Assembly (NCBI GenBank): GCA_021292105.1
Contig: CM037870.1
Coordinates: 20,057,424 to 20,121,423 of the forward strand
DNA from: Anadara kagoshimensis
Taxonomy: Eukaryota; Mollusca; Bivalvia; Arcoida; Arcidae
DNA length: 64,000 nucleotides
Direction of reading: 5' to 3'
Below are positions 12,071 to 25,900 of the stretch, in pieces. A program made the position numbers and the translations under genes. The notes beneath the pieces were generated by a model that did not search any database, had not been told where the DNA came from, and was given only the letters and a program-made list of their open reading frames with translations. Every line of letters begins with the position of its first letter. Within the stretch, counting starts at the first letter, position 1.

Positions 12071-12478
12071 TCAAGCTTCCACGCTGGCATTGCCACCTAT
12101 CATCGCACAAACGCAAGTTCTCGTCTTTGATTGAAATGTGACAAAGCAAACAACCCAGCAAGACAGAAGAACACCACCTACCATCGCTAAGCGAACCGAT
12201 AAACTGTCCTGAACTAAAATGTGTCCCTGAATTGGATAATTTCGGCTCCAGGCGGCATGTGTTCTCTCCATAAGCGCAAGTTCCTGTCGTTGAATAGCAT
12301 GTGACAACATATAATGAAAAAAAGAAAACCGCCTACCATTGCCAAACGAACTGATAAGTTTTTGAACTAGGATCTGTCCACGAGTTTGGATAATTTCTAA
12401 CCCATGCGGTATGTTTCTTCCACTACCCCTGACCTGATCTTCTCGACGATATAAGTGAAAGTATCCTGACTGAGACAA
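12071..12478. repeat. Two diverged tandem units of about 160 bp
   Basis: Unit 1 (about 12110-12268) and unit 2 (about 12278-12422) share AAGTTC..GTC, ATGTGACAA, CCACCTACCATxGC, AACGAACxGATAA and GGATAATTTC. The open frame on the - strand spans both units and repeats internally for that reason. I do not call it a gene. Confidence 0.6.
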
Positions 12479-12479
12479 A

Positions 12480-15400
12480 AACTCCGTAACTCAGTTGCAC
12501 TCTATTCGTTTCTTTATTTTTATTTTTATTATTTTGTTTTTGTTTTTGTTTTTTTTTTTTTTTTTGTAAAAAAAACAACTTTAAACACTCATTGCAGCTC
12601 AAGAGTATTGATTTTATGCGAATGAAACTTTTAGAAAAAAAAATTCGGAAATCTTTCCAAAGTAAGAGCTTTTGTATTTGACTTAATGTTCAAATACCAC
12701 AAGAGGTTCGCTTTGAAAGGTTTGTGATATATATTGTATACAATGGTGAACTTAGAAGGGGATAATGCATAGATTCGTTTCAGAATTCGTAATTTAAGTG
12801 GCAAAAAGGTATTAATATAAAAAATTAAAATGTATAGGCTTATTTTTTTATTATTTTTTTTTTACAAAAAAGTGAACATTGGAAGATTATTGTGTTTGTT
12901 TGAAAGGGTTTAATGTCGAAAACGAAGTTTCTGGCAATCCCTTGACATTCAAAGCCATGCAGATAGTGATCCGATACAAAGCTGTTTAATGAGACCAAAA
13001 ACACAATGTATAGATTAATCATTGAGATAAATAAGTATCTTAAAGATGTATTCTTTTGAGGATTCCCAAATTTTCTGTATCAAACCTTTTTCTTTGCAAA
13101 CTTTTTGGAAGCATATGAATATCGAACAATGATTTATGAATAAAAACAATCTGAATTAGCAAGTTTTAATTTTTTAACTTTGAATTTGGATTGTGGTTTG
13201 GACATGGATTGGTATGTTTATTTTTATATATTAGTGCAATAGTTTTTTGTGCTACAGTCATGAAAATATTCCGCTGTTCAATTTGTCAAGTTTCCCTTTT
13301 TTCATCCATTTTTAGGTATTTTCTAGCCAATAACACGTGCAAGGGACCTTAATCTGTCGATCTATTTCGCGTATCTAGCCTAAAATTGCAATTCCGTGTG
13401 CCAAGGGTGCAAACTATCCAGATTATTTATAAATGTTCTATAAGCAAACATTTAAAATATGTCAATCGTTCAATCAAGTATGCTTGTACTTGTTTTCGAT
13501 AAAGTGCTTCCTTTTTTATCTACAACGTATTCTTTTTATTGGTATAGTAACTAACACTTTCAACAAGCAAATGCAAATAAATGCTTATATAAACACTTAC
13601 TATCACCAAATTTTGAGATATACTTAATACCTCAGATAATTATCAGGTTCTAATGCATTGTGTATAAGATAGTTTTATTTGTTGTTTATTTAATAGTATT
13701 TAATCATTTAAGTATTTTACATACATGCGTCACATTTATATTCATATGATAACCTTCAAAGTTAGCATTTTTACATCTAACGTATTTGCTTTTATATTTA
13801 GCAGTAACATTTAACAAGCATTTGATATGGATGTTTACATTTCGCATACATTTTTACATTTTTGCGGATTTTTAAAAAAAATTAATGTCAAAAGTTATTC
13901 AAGAAAATAAAAAAAAATAACAGTGAAATTATCAAACTTTCCCTGATACCACGTGTACAATATATTTTTCGAAAGTTGTGGTATTGTCTCGGAACAAGGC
14001 GAGTTAACTAGTAAGTCATTATTTAATAAGAGTGACATGTGTATAATATATACCAATAACATTAAGTCACATTACATAGAAACCAATGTATGATACACCC
14101 GCCCAATGGACCTATAAAACACTTTATATTATATAAAATAAAAAAGGGCGACAAACTATTATTGATATTTTAACATAGTCGCTAACAGGATATTTTTTCA
14201 AATGACTTGATATATACGTATATATATATTTATTGCCTCGGAACAAAGCGAGTTAACTCGAGTCAATAATAATGACGATGGTTGCTTCCTCGCCTTTGTT
14301 TAACTCGAGACTCTACCTATCCAATGACGTTGCCAGCTCGTGTTTTATAAGGTATGCAGTAAAACCTGTATGTGAAGACATCTATGGATCAGATGATATA
14401 TATGGACTGCATACGGGTAAATTGTCTTTGTAAACAGGTTCTTTTTAATTGGAGCAAAGTAATCCTATAATGATGGTCGTAAACTTACAAAGTTGGAAAA
14501 ATGGGCATGTGGTCTTTAAATACCGTATAAGATTAAGAAGAAACATTAGCGTACTAGGGAACTTTTGATCTTATGATCTTCTTAAATATTTTGCAGCAAG
14601 AAATGTTTACTGTTCCGACTGAAGGTAAAGTGTACTGTAAGCGAAATAAGAAAGTTTCGCTGAGAAGAAATATTCGCGTTACAGGAGTCATCGTGAAAAT
14701 CGCGAATGTTTTTCCTCGCGATTCTTTCTTCTTATACAGTAGACTTTTTTTCTTGAAAAATAAAGCATAGCAACCTTAAAACACTGGTCTTAATGAACTG
14801 GAGGTCTTCAGTTTTATAGCGGTTCAGTTTTGTTAAAATATTAAGCAAAGCTACCTTTAAACCCTGGTACATGTATTAATGACCAGGTGGTCTTTATAAA
14901 GATGTATTTTCGGATCAAATACTCATATGGCAATGCTTAAGGTTAATCTGACCAGGCGCCTATTCCTTCACTAAGATTTCCATTATCCTGTTAACTTTAA
15001 CCAGAGACATATAAAATACATGTCTGCTTTAACCTGTCGCTTATTAATAATTTTGTTAATTGTTAAGATATTCGGGCATTGAAAGGGTAATTTTGGAGAT
15101 CAATTGAAGATTAAAGCGTGTGTATTTAATGTGGCCAAAACTGTTTATTCATGACCCCGTATACAGGTAAGGGAATTCTTACGGTTAACTGGTAAAGGAA
15201 TGGTTATAAAATTGTGCAACAAACGTATAGCTAACCCGTGTTGTAAACTTTTAAGTCATTTTTCAATTTCTTCAAATTTTAACATTAATTACAATAATGA
15301 ATGTTCATTTGTATATGAAGATTCAATACGTTTAGAGTATTTAATAAGCCGCGTGGGTGTACTTTAAATGTTGGCCTTGTACCGCACCGAATATGGTGCT

Positions 15401-15947
15401 CCAATAATAGGCCGGATTAATAGGTCGAGATTAACCATTTCCTGCCAGCAACGGATATAAACAAACAATAGCGTGTGTATATGTATACAACCGGCTGATC
15501 AATCATGGAATGAATGGGATGATATCCCATACAAAGTGATTGTAAAGAAGCTTATCTTCAAATTAAAAGGTTTGCATTTATTTGGTTCTGTGGTTTTAAA
15601 ACTAATTAGCATATTTTTGTTTGGAAATTTTGTTTTTGCTATAGTTTCAGTCTGACGCCTATATATAGAAAACATAGACACTTTCGAGTGACTGCATTAT
15701 TTGCGGAGATATTTTCCATTTTAACATGTCCAACTAGGCCTACTAAATTATTCACAACTAGATATTAGTAATTAATCTATAACTATTATACCATCTCTCA
15801 TTGCTAAGCAGCCACGGGCACCTGCGTGTGTCTAAATGTGGATAACAACACTTATAATCAATGGTATCTGGATAGGAAGAATGAATTATTTACTTGTATA
15901 TTGTGCATTGAAATTGAATGCTTTTATTTAAACACCACTACAGTAGT
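12480..15947. other. AT-rich intergenic, no gene seen
   Basis: Poly-T/A tracts lie at about 12530-12575. A 30-bp fragment of the dispersed arm repeat is at 13189-13218. A motif TCGGAACAAxGCGAGTTAACT occurs at 13990 and 14238, with a decayed inverted form near 14286-14312. Short inverted segments rich in TTCGC/GCGAA lie at 14640-14730 and are probably MITE remnants. I see no coding region or RNA gene. Confidence 0.4.
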
Positions 15948-16285
15948 TCAGTTGTTAGAATGATCACTCTGCAATTCGGAGGTTGTGGGTCCAAACCTAG
16001 CTCTGCCAGGATCTGACCAAGACTTGAATAGGTAATGACTATTCTCCAAGCACCTGACATTTAGACATGAAATTCAAAGGGTCTTTCAGGAAATATCTTA
16101 AAAACCAATGCCAAGTGTCACAGCAGGTGTGACACACTAAAGCTAGGACCGACCCCCCCCCTGCAAGTTTCCCAGAGCACACTGCAGTGGTAAAATTTCC
16201 TGCCACATAACCTAAAGCTGGCAACATCTTGATATATTATATATAAGTAAGTGAAATATTCTTGACTGGACATAAAACCCCATTC
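15948..16285 (+). mobile_element. SINE, tRNA-headed
   Basis: It starts with a tRNA-like head (AGTAGTTCAGTTGTTAGAATG as box A, GGTTGTGGGTCCAAACC as box B) and continues into the body shared with other copies in this window (GACTTGAATAGGTAATGACT ... AAATATTCTTGACTGGACAT). Related copies lie at 21235, 33597, 34755, 35350 and 35710. Confidence 0.7.
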
Positions 16286-16867
16286 AATTGATCAATTTTT
16301 TTCAAAAAGTTCAAAACTTTTTTCTTGAAGGGTGACAAATTGAAATATTTTAAAACTAAAATACATGAATACTTGTATATAAAGACCAACAATGAAACCT
16401 AAGAAGTATGGAATTTATAGACAGTTGGTCTTCATATACAGGTTATTGATGTCTGAATTATGGTGCAAAGGGTCTTTGTAACACTGCATGGTATTAATTT
16501 AGACCAAATGATTTCTGTCGTCAAGTACCTAGCTTTTTATTAAAAAAAATGAAAGTCACATAAAAGGGCCATTGATAACAGAAATAAGTTGGTGTAGTCT
16601 TAATAATGTACAGAAAAATGGACAAGTTGTTTTTATATAGGTGACTTACTATATCAAGTGAACTTTTTAGTAATAAATGCTGATAATATGTTTGTTGGCC
16701 TTGAGTGGCCAAGTGGTTTAAAGCATGTTGTAATGGATCAATGCACCTCTCACTGACTAGGTTAGAATCCGATTTGGCAATGGTTGGTAGTTTCCTTATG
16801 ACAATCCAGCTTTCTCTACCATCACAGAACTGAACACCTCATTGTGAGTGAAAGAATTTTAAATGGG

Positions 16868-17278
16868 GCATCAGGGATTTTTCTGGGTATCCACAGGGTC
16901 CGGTAAAGGGACCCATTCCCAATGCAAAAAACATACAATTTTCCTAATTTTGTAGTGAAAATTTCCCAATTAGCTACGTTTATCAATTTTTTTGAAAAAA
17001 AAAAATCACAAGATCATCAAAATCATATTCGGAGGATATCTCTTTCTGATAATGATTTCGCTCTATATTAACCCACATTTTGCTAGATGATTTATATAGA
17101 GACAAAAGAGACAGTGCTATTTTGCTGTGAAACCGATATAATTTGTTCAATTACCAGTATTCTAGTGGTCTAGAATTTTTTATGTTGTTGTGATTTTCCC
17201 AAAATTACATTTTTGTTGAGCATTTTCCCAATTTCATCCCAAGGTCCTTTTCCCAAATAGGTCAGAAAAATCCCTGGG
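16868..17278. mobile_element. Short TIR element, hAT-like ends
   Basis: Inverted ends are CAGGGATTTTTCTG at 16868 and CAGAAAAATCCCTG at 17265-17278. GGGCAT lies beside both ends as a possible partial target duplication. There is no ORF. A second element with similar ends is at 23173-23482. Confidence 0.6.
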
Positions 17279-17395
17279 CATATTTAACATCATTACTCCA
17301 TTTATTTGTAATTTTGTATTAATATTTTCTTTTTTCTTGTACTTTAATAAGAGTTTCAATCCAGTTGATTATTTGGCACACAGCAACCAGTCAAA

Positions 17396-17451
17396 ATGAA
17401 GAAGGCAAAAGCCCAAAAGAAGAAGAAATTAAATATGAATAACCAGGATTT
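17396..17451 (+). CDS. Roco-MBT gene exon 1 (start codon)
   Basis: Residues 1-18, starting [11 protein letters not shown], then a GTGAGT donor with phase 2. The basic run could serve as a nuclear localisation signal, which would fit an MBT protein. The split codon TT+G joins exon 2 cleanly. Upstream of the ATG I see no other in-frame start. Confidence 0.7.
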
Positions 17452-20400
17452 GTGAGTATACATATGCTGTATCCCTTTCTTCCTCTTATTAACAAACATA
17501 AAATATTAGCAACTGTGACATGCGCTTACTGCAATGTTAATCTTACTTCAGATATGTTATAAATACTGGGAAAGAATTCAAGTCAATTCGCCCCACAGTA
17601 AATTCGCCCCCGTCAAAATCGCCCCACTTTCAACAAATTCGCCCCCATGTTAAAATCACCCCCTTTCAAATTCGCCCCCATGTTAAAAAAGCCCCCTTTC
17701 AAATTCGCCCCCATGTTAAAATCGCCCCCTTTCAAATTCGCTCCCACTTTCAACAAATTCGCCCCCATGTTAAAATCGCCCCCTTTCAAATTCGCCCCCA
17801 TGTTAAAATCGCCCCCTTTCAAATTCGCCCCCACTGTCAAAATCGCCACCATGTTTTCCAATAACCATATAATAAATATTTTTTATGTTTTAATTTTTTA
17901 TAAAAACTCGAATAAAAAATAATGCTACTTTAGAAATGAGACATTTCAGTGAATCCATTTATGTTTTTGTATTATTAAATGTAGTCATATGTTGCTTTTG
18001 ACAAAATAATTTTTATTTTTAAAATACCTACATAGTAGAAGCATTCAAGTAAACAATGAATTTGATGTTACCAGGAACAGAGAAATTGTTTTGCAAGAAT
18101 GGCCTGGTATGTTGAAAAGGATGTTTTTTTAATAATTTCTCTCAACTGTGTAATCTATCAAGACTCTAATGTTATTATTTAGTAAACATTAAGTTTTTTT
18201 TTACTGTATCCACTATTATGATTATACCATAATCTTACAAAGGACTTTTGATATGAATGCGTGACAAAAAACATTGCAATAAAAAATACAATTGTACATA
18301 TTTACAAATAATTTGTGTGCAGTTAATTAGGCATATCCTAGGTCATAAAAAATTAATTTTATGTTACTTTTACAATCTCAATAAAAGAAGATGATTTTTT
18401 CAAAAATGGGGGGCGAATTTGCAAAATATGGGGGCGAATTTGATGAAAGTGGGGGCGAATTTGGCGGGGGCGGATTGACCTGATAACCTGGGAAAATGTC
18501 CCCATTCTGAATTCTCTCTCGACATCTGGAAGTTGCTTCAGTTTTTTGTTGAAGATATTCTCCAATTGCATGAGGTTTACATAATCACCTTTCTCCAAAA
18601 GTACAATTTCTACTTCAACTAAACATTTGTAACCAAAATGAAATGCTCTGACAGTGTCAACGAATTTGATCTTCGGGTGATGATTTGCACTCAACCATGT
18701 CGGTTTCAATATCAGTGTTACATTGTATCTTACAAAATGTCAAACCAATTAAATATTTCACAAATGTTACAGATAAACCCTCTTGCTGCCAAATTAATTT
18801 TCAATGCAATGTTGGCAGTGCCAAATTGAAGTTCACAATACGAAATGGTATGACGTCAACAATAGATTATGGTGTCAGACGCGCTTGTAGTTATGTGACA
18901 TCATTAGTTAATATTGTAGATTATAATCTCAAAAGTCAACATTTTGCATTTTTGCTTACTTTTCAAAAGATTGTGAGTATCTCTTGGTCTTTTAATCAAG
19001 AGTTGTCAAGTCCATTGAAAGGACATATGTGTCTGTATGACAGGTTGTGGGTAGAGTACACATGTCCGTTTGGAAGCAAGAAGGTTAATACATGGTAAGC
19101 TTTGAGAATCCTATAAATATTTATGATCTATTTCTGAATTATTTTTTTTATTAAATTTCAGGCCATTTCTAGAAAAGCCACCAGCAAATATGTTTGCAAC
19201 TTCAGCGTCTAATGTTTCAAAGCTGAAAGATGAGTATGAAGGCAATTCAAAGTCTGAAAATGTTAACGTTTTCTCGTTGAGCCGTCCGTTATCCAATGTG
19301 TCTGGAAAATCGACAAAATCATCCCTTGAAAATAATATTGGTGTAGCCCAATTGTTTCAGACTCCTGATGTATTTGAACATAAAGATTATTATCCATTAG
19401 ACCAGGTTAAGGTAAGCATGTTACAAATTAGTGGTCAGCTAAGTTAGACTTACATGTACAGTGTGGTGCAAAATATATTTGGACTCTTTGTAAAATCCCT
19501 CTTTATTTAATAAAAATCATATATTTCAAAAAAATATTCTCAAAAATTCTCCTGTTTAGCTAGATACACCTGCCACATGTGGATCAAAATTGTGTGAAAG
19601 GAATATAGAATTATGGGACATCAAATATATCCAGGGCAATCCTGGACACAGAGACATCAAACTTAGCAACAATACTGTGATGGCGGCCATAAAACTTTTT
19701 GAGGGCATTGTAAAGCCTATGCTTGCAATATCCTTGAGCCAACAATTTATTTGCAAGCAGCCTACATCTTAGTATCTGTTTAAAATACCAGGAATATTGA
19801 TTTATCTAACATTAGACTAGTTTTTCTGTCTGTATTTGATGAAATACAAGTTTTATCGAACACGCGTGATACAGAATCTTGTATCACCACACTGTGGTGA
19901 TACAACATTGGCGGTAAAGTACACGTGCACATCTCATTGTGACGTCATTGTGAAATCTCCGATTTGTCAAATGTAAACAATGACGTCATTACTACAAAAC
20001 ATGTCATAACATAGTTCAGTGGTTTTCTGTGGTAAAATGTATTTTTTTCACATAAGGTATTGGGTTTTTATTATTTTAATTATCTAATAGGAAATGTTAG
20101 ATAAAAATATCATATACACAGTGTGTATATAATGTACAACCCTTCGTATCAGGTCTTGTCCTTTTTTTGTAGCTGTATCACTACTCGTCGCGCAAGCGTG
20201 ACTCGTAGTGATACGACTACGAAAAAAGGACTCGACCTGATACTGAGGGTTGTACATACACACTGTGTATATAATATTGATATATCAATAGATTGTTACA
20301 GTCATAGTTTTTACTTTGTATTTATAGCAAATTTCTTTTTATGATCGGACAGTTTCAGTCCAAGATTGCATAATTTTTAAGATTTTTTGTATGCAATGAA

Positions 20401-20820
20401 CTAGTTAAAATTCAGGATGTTGCTTATGCAAATGACCAATTTTAAAAAGCATTAGCTTAATAGGAAATGGATCTGTTAGAAAAAAATGACACAATTTACC
20501 AAAATATGCAATAAACCAGTATACAATTAAGTGGAATTAATAAAAGACAAATCTGTTTTTTTCTTTCAGAAAATTGGTTCATTGATTACAAGCAAATCAG
20601 GGAGTTACAATCTGGATTTTACGGGAGTAGAAAAGCTAACAGACATAGTATTTGTTTTGATGATGACCAATGGTGATCTGGGTAAATTGTCACAGGTGGA
20701 ATCTCTCAATTTAACAGGATGTATACATGTTACAGATAATGCATTAAAAATGATACCTACAATATTTCCTAATTTGAAGAAGGTAAATTATTATTATTAT
20801 TATTATTATTGTTATTATTG

Positions 20821-20852
<32 letters not shown>

Positions 20853-22880
20853 TTGACTAATTACATGTGTGTTATTGATACAATACATAAAAATCTGTCC
20901 CACCAATAAAATCACAAAATTGGACATGAGATCAATTGGGCCAACATGAGATCAACTGGGCCAACTTGAGATAATTTGGACCAACATGAGATCAACTGGT
21001 TCAATATGAAAAAACCGAGCCAATATGAGTGCATGCCAAAGAAATGTCATTAAAACATGGCTAACCACATTTCACTTTGAAAAATCCAGTAAGGATAAGC
21101 CCAAATTAAATTATTCCTTAATTACAAAGTATGTTTATTAGATGCAAAAAAGTGAGTTACTTCATTTCAGATTTCCACTGGTTTACCCAGTGTCAGGATA
21201 ATGGTCTGATGGGACTGCAACCTCTTCAACTGCTGTCTCGGTGGGAGTTGGGTTGAGTAATGATGTTTAACGTCCCGGTCAAGAATATTTTACCTATATT
21301 GAGATGTTGTCAGCTATAGGTAAAGAAGGAAATTTTGCCTGTGCATTGCATTAATGGCATTATACAGCCGGGTTCTTTATCATACCAAGCCTACCGTGAC
21401 ACAGAACCTTATCAATTTAAGTTCCCATCTGAAAGAACCATGACTTGCATTTCGAATGCCTAGTACTTGGCAAAAGAATGATAACTACCCACTTTCAAAT
21501 CTTGACCCGACCAGGGAATGAACCTACAACCTCTCACTTACAGAGCAAGCACTCTACCAACTGAGCTACTGTCATGGTGAGCTAACACCTTAAACTTACC
21601 AACATATACATAATACACACTACCAGACTTGCAACATTGGGGTAGGCCTAGTGTGATGTGGCTAACACTAGTATCAAAGTGAAAAGATTAAATCTGTCCA
21701 ATGTAAGCATAAGGCGCATCAAAAGTGTCCAGTATAGTTAATAGAATGATTATTTGATGAGTTCTGCTTTGTACATTGTCATACATACCAGTAAAAAGAT
21801 TTGACATTGACATGATCCATTCCCGTCATTAAAATAGTTCTAATAAATAAAAATTGAAAAACAGCTCTCTTAAATTTTATTGTGTTGACATAGTTTGAAA
21901 TCTTGACTCATATTTAACAGTTTTAACGCAGAGTTCAAATTGCACATTAAGCTATATGCTTAATTGTTCAAAGGTGGATTAAGTAAAATAAAATTTGATT
22001 TTTGATTTTGATTTTCTCATTTCAACATCTTAAAAATATTTTGATTTCCAGAGTTTCGGTCTGAGCGCTGCTGATTCGGAATTTTTCCAAAAATACCTTA
22101 AAGTGCTGCAAAATTGAAACAGGTTTGGTAATAAATTTCCCTGTGTGACAAAGCTTTTTCTTATGTTAACTGGAAATACAATGTAATTACGGACACCCCA
22201 CATCTTCATTTCACTGTTTATTAGCGAAGTAGTAGCTGTTTGTCAAGCTCGAGGAAAGACCTTCATCAACTATTTCTTGTAATTTTTTTCAGCTGATTTT
22301 ACAAGGTTGTTACCGACTTACCGAGGCAGGAATTCAGAGCCTAGTGAACATCTGTAAGAATCTAAAGGAACTTAACCTGATAGGAACCAGTGTGGCCATA
22401 CTCCCGTTAGCAGTAGTCGATATGGAGTTAGATCTTAATGGCTGCCCGTTAATATCTCCGGATCCTAAAGTGCTTCAATCTCCTGGATCATTGAGTGTAA
22501 TGAAAGGTAAAGATTTATTTGAAATATTAATACTGCCATGGTTCTCATGCATCAGAGATGCATTTTTTCAAGTTCAGGAGATGCATTTTTTCAAGTTCAG
22601 GAAACTTAAAAAAAAATATCAATGAATTGGAAAAATTAAGGAAATATCAAAGAATTGTCAGGAAACTTTATATTTCTTTCTCATGAGTTTGAAATTTAAA
22701 TCATTTTTTCTTATCCAGTGTACTTTTTTCACACTACTGAACAGAACAGGACATATTATGGACTAGAGCCTTTGTTTTGTATCCTTTCTTCATGATAATA
22801 ATTAAATATATTATGTTACTTTATACGTTTCAACATTGCGAACTTTACTATCAATTTTAACAAAAATGTAAACTGGTATA

Positions 22881-22929
<49 letters not shown>

Positions 22930-25900
22930 AGTGTCGTTCTGTTTTGTGGTGTGTTAGAATGTCAGGGAAAAATGGAATTCTGACAGGAAAATTTGAATGA
23001 AGTGAAATGTGAAATCCGTGACTGTAGAACCTCTAAAACTTGAATATGATGGCCTCATTGCTGAGTGGTCTAAAGTATCATAATGCCTTTTACCTCCTAG
23101 GTTTAAATTGGCCACCTTTTCAAAAAGTCAGAAAAGGCCCTGAACTTGCAGAAGCATTTAATATGCCAATCCAGGGATTTATCAAGGACCTATTTAGGGC
23201 CGAAATTCGGCCTCATTCCAAATGGAAAAAACATTGATTTTTCCCAAAATGGGCTGAGAAAATTCCCAATTAGAAAATTGTACTAGATACACAGCTGAAG
23301 TCTGGCCATAAATGTGGTTGCTTTTCTCAATCTTCGATCAACTCAATACACTAAAAGCATTAGATTTAATCATTAATGGCATCAAAAATGAAGTCAAAAT
23401 TTTCCAAAATGAGCAAAACGTTGATAGTTTTTCCCAATTTTTAGTTTAGGGCCTTTTCCCAAAAGACCCTGATAAATCCCTGCAATCCCAGATTATCATC
23501 AGTCATCATGTAGCGCAATCATACTATAACATCCAGGATCAGCACTGGTCTTACGAGGCCATTGACAGACTTTAATATTTTAGGTTAACATCATCAATGT
23601 ACAATGTGCTGTATAGAGCTTTATAATGTTTATAATGACCATCATCGCAGTATTGTTAATTAGTCTGATTTCTCTCTATTCAAAATTACTGTAAACCAAC
23701 TTTTATACGCTGATATTAACTTTCACAATTCTCTTTCCAAAACCATTTTGCGACTATCAGCATTCGCGATATGGTCTTTAGCTGAATATTTGGTATAAAT
23801 AAGACCATTTTCATAAACAAATTTGCGACGATTAGCTTTCGTGATTATTTCGTCCTCATGACACACGCGAAAGTTAATTGCACGGGAATATATGTTGATT
23901 TATAGTATCCTGGATGTACTGTATAGTTGTTTAATTCTGCGGAGAATAAATTTTGCGGTTCAGACACTGGAGCTTTTTCACAGGCATAAAATATTTTGGT
24001 GTAGTGACCATTGCTGATAATTTTCTTGTACAGATTATCCTAATCTATGTTTAATGAATGCTAGATGAAAATATTCACTTTGTATTTAATTTCATCTACG
24101 TTTAATGAATGCTAGATGAAAATATTCACTTTGTATGTAATTTCATGTATGTTTAATGAATGCTAGATGAAAATATTCACTTTGTATTTAATTTTGTCTA
24201 TGTTTAATGAATGCTAGATGAAAATATTCACTTTGTATTTAATTTCATGCTATAAAGTCAAACCACAAATATAGCAAAATTAAATCCCCAGTGAATAAAA
24301 GCAGCTATACAGTACATGTGTATTTGACTTCCCATTGTTCCATGTTCTTTACATTCTAAATTTTGGTTTCACATGTGGGGATGTAGCTTACTACACATTA
24401 TTTGCTTACCCTTCCAGAACACCCAGCCTCACTTCCTTGGTGGAAGTTTTTGTGTTTAACTTAATTTGTTACTTTTTAGTTTTGATTTTGCTTAATGGAT
24501 TATGATTTAGACATGGAACGGTATGTTTGAATTTGGTTCATACTTCTTTTCCAATGTGCTTTAACAAAGTTGAATAATTTCAGCATCAAATTACAAGAAG
24601 CCCAGCAGTGTGGACATGATGAAGATATGTGTAGTTCAAACAGATGGTATGACACAGAGTTTTGCCAAATACTTGACTGGGGATAAAGACCTAACAGCAT
24701 CTTCCGTCACTGTAAAACAATACAGTTATAAATCCAAAGATGTTGATGTTACTGGTCACATCATAGAATGTGGCAAGGTAAGACAGAATTCACAGAAACG
24801 TCTTGTAATGATATCTCAGGGCACTTATGGTTTTCTCCACCATTTCTGAATTTACTACCTGGATATAGGTAAAAGAATACTGACTGTAGCATAAAATGAC
24901 ATTACTTAACTCACTTTCTTAACTTGAAACTATGACCTATGTCACTGCGATGCTGAATGGCTGGCCGTCTGTTTCCAGGTGGTTCCAATCTCACTGGGGG
25001 CAAAACCTAGTGTGGGAAGGTTTTTCACTTCACTTGTTAAAGGTTGATGGTTTTCTCTGCACACCCCAGGCTCCCTCCATCTTATTAGAACTGTTTGTCT
25101 CGATATAAGCAAAATAATCTTGACTGAGGTGAAAACATTATTACGGATACTAAACTCTACTCTCTTATTTAAAAAATGTTAAATAAAAAACTTTTTTGAT
25201 TAATTAAATTTGCAATAATTTAAAATTCAAATTTTCTGTCATTTTTTTACTTATTATTTGTTTACAGGTTACCATGGATTACTTCATCACAAAAAGGTCT
25301 TTGGTTGTTGTAACATATGATGCCGATACAAAACGCAATGTTGATCTAGTGTCCAAGGAAATTGCTGCCATTATCATACAGGCTATATCTAAGGTAAGGT
25401 TTTGATCCCTGAAGAAAAAGAAATACACTTAGACTTAAAGAATCTAGTATCACTGCATGTGGTACCTGGTAGGGAATTCTCAGTTAATTAACCCAAGTTA
25501 TATTTTACAAATGTATTTGGTCTAAAACGATGTTAGCCAAGTTCTGGACCAAATATTTTAGGATGAGAGTTAAAAATTTTCTATCTGGCACCACAAGTAG
25601 TGATTGATTTTATTTCTTGCACTACAAAATACATCATTATATTTAAGAATCAACATTTCAACATTTCTCAAGTTCTCAAGCTCTCAACCATCAACCATTG
25701 ATACACCTCTGATTTCATTTATAAGTCTGTTGGAAAAGAACAAAGTGCAGTAGGTTTAAAAAGAATCAAAATCACGAACGAATTCTTAGATTTGAAAAAA
25801 AGGCTTTCATAATTACATTCTGGTGTTGGGGTTTCCTAACAGACATTGCGAAACTTGTAAATTGTTTTAAAAATTAAAATTCAAGTTTTACCAGACTGAG

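Noticed and set aside
12071-12478. 135-codon open frame on the - strand with internal similarity
   Set aside because: Explained by two tandem copies of a non-coding repeat; no recognised domain.
17613-17922. Open frames on both strands with [11 protein letters not shown] / [11 protein letters not shown] repeats
   Set aside because: Translated C-rich tandem repeat, open on both strands because of composition.
18685-19098. 137-codon + strand open frame between exons 1 and 2
   Set aside because: No splice sites or frame that link it to the gene; it partly overlaps the antisense CDF fragment and has no domain resemblance.
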